A stretch of 64,000 nt of DNA from Chitinophaga caeni (GTDB taxonomy: Bacteria > Bacteroidota > Bacteroidia > Chitinophagales > Chitinophagaceae): the NCBI RefSeq assembly GCF_002557795.1, contig NZ_CP023777.1, forward strand, positions 3,419,001 through 3,483,000, read 5' to 3'. Of the stretch, positions 8,039 to 16,385 are shown one piece after another. The notes below the pieces were generated by a model. It saw nothing but the letters and a program-made list of their open reading frames with translations, searched no databases and was not told the origin of the DNA. The translations under genes and the position numbers were made by a program. The first letter of the stretch is position 1. Each line of letters opens with the position of its first letter.

Positions 8039-9637
8039 ATGAGAAAATATTTTAGCATAGTATTCCTTTTCTTTACCGTGTTTTCCGTCAATGCACAGGA
8101 ACAGCAATCCTTGGATCAACAAGCCGATATCCTGTATAATAATTACGATTACGCCCGGGCGGCTTCCATCTATGAACGCTTGGTAAAAAGAAAACGTGTG
8201 AGGGATATTACCTGGGTGCGCTTGGCTGATTGTTACAGGCAGATGAACCATTACAGTCAAGCGGCGGATATTTACGCTAAATTGATTGCCCGCCCTGGTG
8301 CCCAACCCGATTGGAAACTATATTACGGTGATATGCTGATGTCCCTGGGAAAATATGATGAGGCGAAAGAGGCTTTCCAACAATATGCAAACGGTGGGAA
8401 TGGCGGGGGTAAAGTTCAACATAGGCTAGAAGGTTGCGATCTTGCCCCGGCTTGGATTGCACAACCAACTATAGCGCAAATACAACCGGTTAATGGTCTT
8501 AATTCCAGCAGCTCCGATTGGGCCGCCACTTTTTATCCAGGTGGTATCATCTTTATGACTGATACCTTGCTGAAAAAACAACTAAATCCCAATAGTAACT
8601 ATAATAAAAACCGTTATGGTCGCACTAACAACAGCTATTACAAACTTTATTACGCCGAACATCAGGATAATAAGGACCTGAAAGCCTGGGACTTTTCATC
8701 GACATTTAATCAATACAAATATCACGTTGGCCCCATCGTTTTTAATAAAGATTTTAACGCGGCCTATTTTACACTTACCAACCCGGTTAAGTCAAAGCAT
8801 ATCGCCCGGGAAAAAGAAGGCGAAAAGCCAAGTATCGTTTACGGTTATAGGAGGTTAGAGCTATATTATACCGAGAAAGATAGTAGCTCCGGTATTTGGA
8901 AGCAACCCGTACCCTTCCCATATAATAATCCCGGTGCATATTCTTTAGGACAGGCTGCTTTTAGCGGCGATGGACAAACTATTTATTTTACTTCTGATAT
9001 GCCCGGAGGCCAAGGAGGAACAGACATATGGTACAGTACGCGGCAGCCGGATGGTACATGGTCTCAGCCAGTTAATTGCGGGGCAACCATCAATACGCCG
9101 GAAGATGAAGCGTTCCCGACTATAAGCGGTAATAATTTATACTTCTCCAGTAAGGGTTGGAGCGGCATGGGTGGATATGATATCTTTCGTTCCACCGGCT
9201 TTAAGACAAACTGGTCAAGCCCCGAGAACTTGAAATACCCTACAAACTCCCCGGCGGATGATTTTTATTATAATGTCAATCAGAATGGCTTTACATATTT
9301 TGCTTCCAACCGTGCCGGTGGTATGGGGAGCGATGATATATATGCCCTTGCAACACCAACGGTGATCGAAACTATCCCTAGAAAGCCGATTATTACATTG
9401 ATCGGAACGGTCTGTCCATCGATCCCGGGGGCATGTATTTATATTTATAATAAGCAAAGGCAAGTAGGGTGGTGTTTTATTGGCCATCCTAACCGGGAGA
9501 TCGTACTCACCTTGGAACCGGACACCGATTACGAAATCAGGGTGACAATGCCGGGTGGACCAACGCATTATACGGAATTTACTACCCGTGGAGAGGAGCC
9601 CAATGCGATCATCAGGAAAGCTATTTGTATAGAGTAA
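8039..9637 (+). CDS. TPR and PD40 (WD40-like) repeat protein, T9SS-associated
   Basis: The predicted 532-aa periplasmic or outer-membrane-associated protein has a clean signal peptide from Met 8039 (MRKYFSIVFLFFTVFSVNAQ). ATG 8009, which has AGGAA upstream, would add ten residues. Domains in order: TPR helices at about 25-130, a PD40-type propeller at about 140-430 with repeated F-T-S-D-M-P-G-G and F-S-S-K-G-W-x-G-M-G-G-Y-D-I-F words, and a short beta domain. Relatives (PorE/OmpA-like) usually end in a peptidoglycan-binding OmpA domain; this one stops before it. Adjacency to PorP/SprF supports a role in type IX secretion or surface attachment. Confidence 0.85.
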   Translation: MRKYFSIVFLFFTVFSVNAQEQQSLDQQADILYNNYDYARAASIYERLVKRKRVRDITWVRLADCYRQMNHYSQAADIYAKLIARPGAQPDWKLYYGDMLMSLGKYDEAKEAFQQYANGGNGGGKVQHRLEGCDLAPAWIAQPTIAQIQPVNGLNSSSSDWAATFYPGGIIFMTDTLLKKQLNPNSNYNKNRYGRTNNSYYKLYYAEHQDNKDLKAWDFSSTFNQYKYHVGPIVFNKDFNAAYFTLTNPVKSKHIAREKEGEKPSIVYGYRRLELYYTEKDSSSGIWKQPVPFPYNNPGAYSLGQAAFSGDGQTIYFTSDMPGGQGGTDIWYSTRQPDGTWSQPVNCGATINTPEDEAFPTISGNNLYFSSKGWSGMGGYDIFRSTGFKTNWSSPENLKYPTNSPADDFYYNVNQNGFTYFASNRAGGMGSDDIYALATPTVIETIPRKPIITLIGTVCPSIPGACIYIYNKQRQVGWCFIGHPNREIVLTLEPDTDYEIRVTMPGGPTHYTEFTTRGEEPNAIIRKAICIE

Positions 9638-9698
9638 ACCCCTGTTCTATATAAAACCTTGCTAGCACGGTAGCTAGTATTTGCAGTACAAAATCATG

Positions 9699-9739
9699 TT
9701 CCCATTTACCGCGCGCGTGGTAAATGGGAATTGTTCTTT
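9699..9739. terminator. terminator between convergent genes
   Basis: A perfect 12-bp stem (TTCCCATTTACC at 9699-9710, GGTAAATGGGAA at 9719-9730) with the loop GCGCGCGT and a T-rich tail. It lies between the plus-strand TPR/PD40 gene and the end of the minus-strand AsmA-like gene. Confidence 0.85.
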
Positions 9740-9812
9740 ACAGTATTACTAAATAAGTAGGAAGGCACATAATTTCATACTATTTATAGGGCTCCGGGTC
9801 TTTAACAGCAGG

Positions 9813-12239
9813 TTATTTATCTTTTTTCTTTCCCAGTTTTATCTTTACTTTCCCGTCATCTTGCCCATCATCGGTGGCATGCAAGTGCAACACGATCCCC
9901 TTGTTTCTCCTTTTCGCTTTCTCTTCTTTACTCAAGCCTTCATCTTTCTTTGGATTCCGTAAGGGCACCGTCATATATATATCAGTACCTTTAACGATTC
10001 CATATACGCCTTCAACGTCTAAATTAATAGCGGAGCTGGAAATTTGCATGGGGGGAATGATGATTTTATCACCTTTTAATTCCAAGGTATTTTGAATCCT
10101 TTCAAATTCAACATTATCCAAATTCCTTTTCTTAAATATAAACTTGCTGATATCTTCTAAAGGACCAAAGTTCAAGAGGGCGCCTTTTCTTAAATCGAAT
10201 TTAATCTTCCCGAAAAAAGAATGTGGCAACAATTCCCCGTTATCTTTTATTTTCCCGGTAATATTTGCATTGGCAGAGAAAATACCTTTTAAATTATTGC
10301 TGGTGAGCGCATCTATCCCGAAGTTCTCGAAAGCGTAAAACAACTGGTTGATATGTACTTGCTGAATCGAAGCATCCAAGTTAAAAGGGTTCTGGCTTTG
10401 TCCCAGCCCGATTTTCCCGTCCACTAAAATTTTGCCGCCGGCATGTTGTACGCCCAGTTTCTTTAAAGTTATAGCATCCTGGTTGATGCCAACGAAAGAA
10501 TGGACATTGGCTGCTTTAAAGTGCCGGTAGTTCACCTCGTCAATATTTACGTCCATTTCCACGTTGCTGGCATCGAGGAAAGCATCCAGTTGCTTGGTAA
10601 AACGGCTCATTACCTGGTGTTTCCTGGCCGGGGTAATTTTTTTACGTTGTGCTAATAAGAATTTGAATTCGTTGAGATCTACCTTGGGGCTTTCTATATT
10701 CCATGATATCAGCGCTTTTTCGGGTGCGTTAAAATAAAGAGTGGTAATGTTTTTAATAATACCATTTAAAGCAAGCTTGCTGGATTTTGTTTGCAAGATG
10801 AAATTATCCATGTACAGGTCGGTATCCTTAAAATTTAATATAACATTACACCTTTGCACCTTGATATTCCTGGGGAGATATTCAAAGGCGCCATTTTCCA
10901 GGTTTAGGTTTCCATTGATAGTTGGAATGATGGTATCAGATGGTAATATGCCGCCTTCATATCTCAACAATGCCGTGGCATGACCGGAATCAAATTTAAA
11001 TGTTCCCGCTGTTAGTTCGTTGAGGTTGCTTAAGCGGAAGGAAGATCTGAACAAGGCTTTCAGCACCGGTTGGGTTAAATTATGAATGGTGACGGAATCT
11101 GCTTGGAAAGGAACGCCGAAGTACTTGGCCTTCATATCTTCAATCCTGATCATTGAATTGGGATCATTATGCCCCAACCCCGGCACTACTTCGTTGTAAA
11201 ACTCCCCGTGAAAACTACAATCCGTCAACGGGCTACCTTTAACCAGCAGGTTGTTGTTCAAGGTTTGCCATTGCACATGTATTAGGGGAGTATCTGGGTA
11301 TCTCAAGATGCCATTCAAAGACGCTCTTATGTCCAGCGGCTTTTCAAACTCGATCGTATCAAGTTTGCTGGAGATATTGGAAGATAAGATTGATAATCCC
11401 TCTTGAAACGGCAGTTTATTCGCTATGATGTAGAGTTGCCAATTTTTATGATCCTTCAAGAAGGAAAATGAACCTGTTATATTGTAAGTTTGCATATCAA
11501 TATGGATATCCTGCTGCGGGACTTCCATTAGTTGGGAGGGGGTGTGATACTTCAGGTAAAGCTTACCCCACAACCTTTTATCTTTAAAAAATGATCCCTT
11601 TTCCTGGTTAAATTCAATATTGGGCAAATGAATATCATTTACCAGGCGAATATCCAGCACGCTATCTTTAGGTATAACTTCCCCACTCATCGATTTGATG
11701 TCGATATGAAAATATTTATGCCTGGGCACATGCTCGATAAATAATTGCATATCCTTAAATACGAGATGCTGTATATCCAGTAAACGATTTTTCTTGGGCT
11801 GTCCCGCATCGGCCGCGTCTTTTAATTTGAAAGCGCTGGTATTCGTATAGCCGGTAGAATCAGTATACAAATACACCTGTCCATCTTCAAAAGAAACTTC
11901 CTTGATGTCAATTTTCTTTTTTAAAATGGAAAAGGTATTAACTTTCAAAAAGATGTTTTTGACTTCTAATAGTGACCTCCTATGGCTATTCCAAAGGCTA
12001 TCTTTAATACTGACATCTATTAATGCGACGGAAATGTTGGGGAAACTTCTAAGCAGGGTGGGTTCTATATCTGCTATGGTTACATTCGCTTCCAGTTCTT
12101 CATTGAGCTTATCATTGATTTGACTTAATAAAGCCTTTTTCTGTTGTTGGATTATTAAGGCAAGTCCTAACCAAAGTATAATAATTAATCCTATAGATAC
12201 GCCTATTATCCATATTAATAATTTGAGCCATTTCTTCAT
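9813..12239 (-). CDS. AsmA-family envelope protein
   Basis: An 808-aa protein with one N-terminal TM helix (residues 6-28) and a long beta-rich periplasmic body. The AsmA N-terminal domain is recognisable (I-N-D-K-L-N-E-E-L, then S-F-P-N-I-S-V-A-L-I-D-V). The C-terminal region, about residues 640-770, has the AsmA_2-like wording G-A-L-L-N-F-G-P-L-E-D. The end is Lys-rich. AsmA/TamB-like proteins are thought to form bridge-like channels moving phospholipids to the outer membrane. It is transcribed alone, divergent from the helicase gene. A second, larger member of the same superfamily (TamB) lies at 46724-51742. Confidence 0.85.
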   Translation of the reverse strand: MKKWLKLLIWIIGVSIGLIIILWLGLALIIQQQKKALLSQINDKLNEELEANVTIADIEPTLLRSFPNISVALIDVSIKDSLWNSHRRSLLEVKNIFLKVNTFSILKKKIDIKEVSFEDGQVYLYTDSTGYTNTSAFKLKDAADAGQPKKNRLLDIQHLVFKDMQLFIEHVPRHKYFHIDIKSMSGEVIPKDSVLDIRLVNDIHLPNIEFNQEKGSFFKDKRLWGKLYLKYHTPSQLMEVPQQDIHIDMQTYNITGSFSFLKDHKNWQLYIIANKLPFQEGLSILSSNISSKLDTIEFEKPLDIRASLNGILRYPDTPLIHVQWQTLNNNLLVKGSPLTDCSFHGEFYNEVVPGLGHNDPNSMIRIEDMKAKYFGVPFQADSVTIHNLTQPVLKALFRSSFRLSNLNELTAGTFKFDSGHATALLRYEGGILPSDTIIPTINGNLNLENGAFEYLPRNIKVQRCNVILNFKDTDLYMDNFILQTKSSKLALNGIIKNITTLYFNAPEKALISWNIESPKVDLNEFKFLLAQRKKITPARKHQVMSRFTKQLDAFLDASNVEMDVNIDEVNYRHFKAANVHSFVGINQDAITLKKLGVQHAGGKILVDGKIGLGQSQNPFNLDASIQQVHINQLFYAFENFGIDALTSNNLKGIFSANANITGKIKDNGELLPHSFFGKIKFDLRKGALLNFGPLEDISKFIFKKRNLDNVEFERIQNTLELKGDKIIIPPMQISSSAINLDVEGVYGIVKGTDIYMTVPLRNPKKDEGLSKEEKAKRRNKGIVLHLHATDDGQDDGKVKIKLGKKKDK

Positions 12240-12471
12240 ATAGTAGTATTGTTACATAAATTACAAAAAAGCTGCCAAAGAGTTGCGAAGATTCCGATAC
12301 ACCGGTTTTTCGGGATGGTTGGATTTCAAGTATATTTCCCTTTGGACGTGATTATGCGGGAGCATAGAACCTTTACCTATTCTTTTTTTGTTTAATGGGA
12401 GCGATTTTTGAAGAAATAGGGAACTTGGAAGGCTAAATATTGTTATTTTCTACAAATCCGTTGCAAATAGC

Positions 12472-12479
12472 TACCTTTG
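12472..12479 (+). promoter_or_regulatory. Bacteroidota -7 promoter element (TACCTTTG)
   Basis: TACCTTTG matches the Bacteroidota sigma-ABfr -7 consensus TAnnTTTG; a weak upstream T-rich -33 region lies near 12446-12449. It overlaps the first codon of the longest helicase frame (TTG 12477), which argues that translation begins at ATG 12513. Confidence 0.6.
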
Positions 12480-12512
12480 CGTACTTGCAAAGTTAGCAAG
12501 ATCAATGCTATT

Positions 12513-13745
12513 ATGAAATTTGAACAGTATAACATTTCAGGGGAAATCAAGCGTAGCTTGGCTGATTTGGGCTTTAAACGGCCTACAGATATCCAGTATA
12601 AGGCCATCCCATCTATACTAAAAGGGGAAGATGTTATGGCGATTGCCCAAACGGGTACCGGTAAAACAGCCGCCTTCGCGATCCCCGTATTACATATTTT
12701 ACAAACGATTCACCCAAAGAAAGTAAAAGGAGAGGTACGCAGCCTTGTCATGGTACCTACACGGGAGTTGGCCATACAAATTGCCGGGGTTTTTAGTGAA
12801 CTGGCTAAATATACTTCCCTGCATGTATTAGCGCTAACTGGCGGCGTAGGTCAAGATGATCAAATTAAGGCTTTAAATAAAGGTGTAGATGTTTTGATCG
12901 CGACCCCGGGCAGGATGTTCGATCTCTTGAACCAGGGGCATATCAATTTTAAGTATGTTGAGATATTAATTTTGGATGAAGCGGATCATATGTTGGACCT
13001 GGGCTTCATGAAAGATATCCAGGATATCCTCCGCCATATACCGAGAAAACATCAGACTTTGTTTTTCTCCGCGACGCTGGATAAAGAAATCAAAGATCTC
13101 GCTTATTCCGTGGTGAATAACCCGATCAGGATACAGATTTCTCCCGATGACCCCGTTTCGAAGAATGTCACGCACAGCGTAGCTTATATCGAGATGGACG
13201 ATAAACGCTTTTTCCTGGAACGCGTTGTAAAAGATAATGAAGGGAAGAAAGTTCTGGTATTTGTAAGAACGAAGGTCAGGGCAGAACGGGTAGCCGCGGC
13301 AATGGAAAGGGTGGGCATACCCAGCCTAACCATGCATGGTGGGAAAGAACAGGTAGACCGGCTGGATGTAATGGAACAATTCAAAAGTGGGAACATCCAT
13401 TTGCTGATCACCACCGATGTTAATGCCCGGGGTATCGATATTCCTAATGTTGAGATCGTGGTGAATTACGATTTACCCGATGAGCCGGAAAATTATGTAC
13501 ACCGCGTAGGTAGAACCGGGCGCGGCGTACAGAAAGGTAGGGCCGTTTCCTTTTGCAGTAAGGAGGAGCAGGACATGCTAAAGAAAATTGAAAAATACAT
13601 CGGCAAAGAAATTCATGAACTGACCATCACGAAAGGGGAATACAATGAAACGGTGGCCCTTTCCGATGATACTCCTAACGATAACTGGCAATTATTAATT
13701 GACCAGCATGAGAAAAAACAAAAACAAGCGAAGCGGAAAAAGTAA
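12513..13745 (+). CDS. DEAD-box ATP-dependent RNA helicase (RhlE/CshA type)
   Basis: A 410-aa helicase core with every canonical motif: Q motif (G-F-x-x-P-T-D-I-Q, near 20-28), motif I A-Q-T-G-T-G-K-T (46-52), Ia P-T-R-E-L-A, Ib T-P-G-R, II D-E-A-D (about 154-157), III S-A-T, V T-D-V-N-A-R-G-I-D, VI H-R-V-G-R-T-G-R (about 330-337). It unwinds structured RNA and likely acts in ribosome assembly or RNA turnover. The short Lys-rich tail (K-Q-K-Q-A-K-R-K-K) replaces the long RNA-binding extension of some relatives. The frame extends upstream to TTG 12477, but a promoter -7 element overlaps that codon, so ATG 12513 is chosen. A second helicase follows after 33 bp. Confidence 0.95.
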   Translation: MKFEQYNISGEIKRSLADLGFKRPTDIQYKAIPSILKGEDVMAIAQTGTGKTAAFAIPVLHILQTIHPKKVKGEVRSLVMVPTRELAIQIAGVFSELAKYTSLHVLALTGGVGQDDQIKALNKGVDVLIATPGRMFDLLNQGHINFKYVEILILDEADHMLDLGFMKDIQDILRHIPRKHQTLFFSATLDKEIKDLAYSVVNNPIRIQISPDDPVSKNVTHSVAYIEMDDKRFFLERVVKDNEGKKVLVFVRTKVRAERVAAAMERVGIPSLTMHGGKEQVDRLDVMEQFKSGNIHLLITTDVNARGIDIPNVEIVVNYDLPDEPENYVHRVGRTGRGVQKGRAVSFCSKEEQDMLKKIEKYIGKEIHELTITKGEYNETVALSDDTPNDNWQLLIDQHEKKQKQAKRKK

Positions 13746-13778
13746 TGACGCTTTGTTGGTAGAACACTAATAATTATT

Positions 13779-15110
13779 ATGGAACAAGGATCTTTATCGG
13801 TTCAAGATATACTGAATTACCTCGATATCGAAGCGCTCAACGAAATGCAGGAAGCTTCTATCGAAGCCAACCGCCAAAATGATAACGTGATGTTGTTATC
13901 TGCGACAGGTTCAGGAAAGACATTGGCTTTCTTAATCCCCTTGCTGGAACGTTTGGACCCTTCTAAGAAGGGCACGCAAGCCATGGTGATAGTGCCTTCC
14001 AGGGAATTGGCAATGCAGATTGAGCAGGTATTCCGCTCAATGCGCACCGGGTATAAAGTAACGGTGTGCTATGGTGGGCATTTACGTGAGACGGAAGAAA
14101 ACAACTTGCAAGAAGCCCCCGTGCTCATCATCGGGACGCCAGGGCGTTTGAAAGATCATATCAAGAGGGGAAACATCACGCTCGATACCATCAACAGTTT
14201 AGTACTAGATGAATTTGATAAAACCTTGGAACATGGATTCTCAGAAGAAGTGTCTTTTATCGTGGATGCTTTAAAAAATGTTGATCACCGTGTCCTTACA
14301 TCGGCCACACGCTTGGTAGATGTGCCGTCATTCGTTCAATTCAATGAACCGCAGGTATTAGATTTCCTGCCCGCAGATGGTGCTATCATCCAAAGGTTAG
14401 CGTTACAAACCGTTCGAAGTCCGGAAGTTGATAAGTTGGAGACCTTGTTCGAACTGCTTTGCTACCTTGGAAACAGGCCCAGTATTATCTTCTGTAATCA
14501 TAAAGAATCCGTGGAAAGGGTGAGTGAATACTTGTCCGGGAAAGGAATAGCGAACGAATATTACCACGGGTCAATGGAACAAAGGGACCGGGATAGCGCC
14601 CTGTTCAAATTCAGGAACGGCACTGTAAACTTCTTGGTAACAACCGATTTAGCTGCCAGGGGATTAGACATTCCGTATATCCGTTACATCATACATTACC
14701 ATTTACCTGTAAATGAAGCGGTATTCACGCACAGGAATGGTCGTACGGCAAGAATGGAGGCAAGTGGTACCGCTATATTGATCCTCGGCCCCTCAGAACA
14801 GGTTCCGGCTTACATCTTGGAAGAAACGTCTGAAATATCTATCCCGACAACAGGATTGACCATCCCTGAAAAACCGAAATGGGTTACATTTTATATTTCA
14901 GCCGGGAAGAAGAATAAAGTGAACAAGATCGACCTCGTAGGCTTCTTCACAAATAAAGCGCAGCTCCGGGCAGAAGATATAGGCTTGATCGAAGTGAAGG
15001 ATTTCATGTCTTTCGTTGCCATCCGCAAATCAAAAGCCAGCCTTGTATTACCCATGGTTAAGGGGGAAAAGATCAAGAAACAGAAAGTTAAAATAGAAAT
15101 AGCTAAATAA
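13779..15110 (+). CDS. DbpA-like ATP-dependent RNA helicase with a DEFD box
   Basis: A 443-aa helicase with motif I S-A-T-G-S-G-K-T (42-48), Ia P-S-R-E-L-A-M-Q, T-P-G-R, motif II D-E-F-D (144-147) in place of DEAD, S-A-T, V T-D-L-A-A-R-G-L-D, and motif VI H-R-N-G-R-T-A-R in place of HRxGRTGR. The C-terminal domain from about residue 366 (Y-I-S-A-G-K-K-N-K-V, then D-I-G-x-I-E-V and F-M-S-F-V-A-I) matches the DbpA RNA-binding domain, which in E. coli binds hairpin 92 of 23S rRNA. A role in large-subunit assembly is likely. The gene follows a normal DEAD-box gene at 33 bp and is probably co-transcribed with it. The altered motifs II and VI are the odd features. Confidence 0.9.
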   Translation: MEQGSLSVQDILNYLDIEALNEMQEASIEANRQNDNVMLLSATGSGKTLAFLIPLLERLDPSKKGTQAMVIVPSRELAMQIEQVFRSMRTGYKVTVCYGGHLRETEENNLQEAPVLIIGTPGRLKDHIKRGNITLDTINSLVLDEFDKTLEHGFSEEVSFIVDALKNVDHRVLTSATRLVDVPSFVQFNEPQVLDFLPADGAIIQRLALQTVRSPEVDKLETLFELLCYLGNRPSIIFCNHKESVERVSEYLSGKGIANEYYHGSMEQRDRDSALFKFRNGTVNFLVTTDLAARGLDIPYIRYIIHYHLPVNEAVFTHRNGRTARMEASGTAILILGPSEQVPAYILEETSEISIPTTGLTIPEKPKWVTFYISAGKKNKVNKIDLVGFFTNKAQLRAEDIGLIEVKDFMSFVAIRKSKASLVLPMVKGEKIKKQKVKIEIAK

Positions 15111-15118
15111 AGGAACGG

Positions 15119-15145
15119 GGCGCTAAACATAGGCGCCTTATCTTT
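15119..15145 (+). terminator. weak terminator after the helicase pair
   Basis: A short GGCGC/GCGCC stem (15119-15123 and 15133-15137) is followed by TTATCTTTT. The stem is only 5 bp, so partial read-through into the YheT-type gene is possible. Confidence 0.35.
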
Positions 15146-15172
15146 TATGATAGCGGGAAGTGATTATATATA

Positions 15173-16138
15173 ATGCCAATTATTCCTGTAACAACATATA
15201 AAGCGCCGGTCTTATTTGGAAATAAGCATGTCCAAACGATGTACCCTACGCTCTTTAGAAATGTTCCGCAGGTAGCCTATCAAAGACAGCGTATTGCCAC
15301 GCCGGATGATGATTTCATAGATCTTGATATTTCTGCTAGCGGGCAAGATAAAATGGTGCTTATCTTGCACGGTTTGGAAGGTGATGCTTCCCGGAAATAT
15401 ATGTTGGGCTTAGTACATTTATTAAACCGTAATGGTTTTGATACCGTATCAATGAATTTCCGTGGCTGTAGCGGCGAGCCCAATCGCCAACTAAGGTTCT
15501 ATCATAGCGGCGATACCGGTGACTTGCGGCATGTATTAACTGGTTTAAGGCAAAAATACCCGGGAAAGCAGCTCTACTTGGCCGGTTTTTCATTGGGAGG
15601 AAATGTATTGCTTAAGTTTTTAGGGGAAGAGGCGAACGCTTTGCAGGGCATCGTGCAGGCAGCGGTAGCGATCTCCGTGCCTTGCGACCTGGCAGATAGC
15701 TCCAAGGCATTGGAGCAAAGGCAAAACTTCATTTACATGAAACGCTTTATCGGCAACCTGAAAGGGAAATTGGAAGAGAAAGCCTTGCGTTTCCCTGGGG
15801 CCATTGACCTCGACGGCTTTGAGCGCATAAAGACTTTCAGGCAATTCGATGATCGATTTACGGCGCCTATACACGGTTTTAAGGACGCTATTCAATATTG
15901 GACTTTATCTAGTTCTAAACCGTTACTACGCGATATAAAAATACCTACGCTGCTGGTGAATGCGCAAAATGATCCATTCCTGGGCAAGTCTTGCTATCCT
16001 TTCGAAGCCGCGGCTCAAAACCCTAATTTTTTCCTCGAAACACCTTCTAATGGCGGCCATGTCGGATTCGTTACATTCGGTAACCCGTATTATTGGTCGG
16101 AACATAGAACCCTTGCCTTTTTTCAGAATTTGGCTTAA
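15173..16138 (+). CDS. YheT-family alpha/beta hydrolase
   Basis: A 321-aa protein of the YheT/EMB8 hydrolase family. The N-terminal family signature G-N-K-H-V-Q-T-M-Y-P-T is near residues 16-26. The oxyanion region H-G-L-E-G-D is near 65, F-R-G-C-S-G-E-P-N near 98, and the nucleophile elbow G-F-S-L-G-G-N-V-L-L-K near 140. A late Asp in N-A-Q-N-D-P-F and His in N-G-G-H-V-G-F complete the triad. There is no signal peptide, so it is likely cytosolic or membrane-associated. Its physiological substrate is unknown; eukaryotic relatives (ABHD1/3) act on lipids. It follows the helicases by 62 bp with a weak terminator between. Confidence 0.92.
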   Translation: MPIIPVTTYKAPVLFGNKHVQTMYPTLFRNVPQVAYQRQRIATPDDDFIDLDISASGQDKMVLILHGLEGDASRKYMLGLVHLLNRNGFDTVSMNFRGCSGEPNRQLRFYHSGDTGDLRHVLTGLRQKYPGKQLYLAGFSLGGNVLLKFLGEEANALQGIVQAAVAISVPCDLADSSKALEQRQNFIYMKRFIGNLKGKLEEKALRFPGAIDLDGFERIKTFRQFDDRFTAPIHGFKDAIQYWTLSSSKPLLRDIKIPTLLVNAQNDPFLGKSCYPFEAAAQNPNFFLETPSNGGHVGFVTFGNPYYWSEHRTLAFFQNLA

Positions 16139-16385
16139 AAATTTACCTACAATCGGTTGCATGAAATGGGCGACCCTTCAGGCCATTTTAGAAATATGTT
16201 GATTTTGGTTATTTTTAAATGATTGTTTTACAGTTAATAAATTGTCTTATGCTAATACTCTGTTAAATTCTAAAGTTAAACAGTGTTAAAGAAACTGAAT
16301 TTATTATTTCTTGGCAACGCATTTGCATTATTATCATCGAACCTCAGTAGAATAATTACTTTCTATCTGGCTAAAACATCAACTT

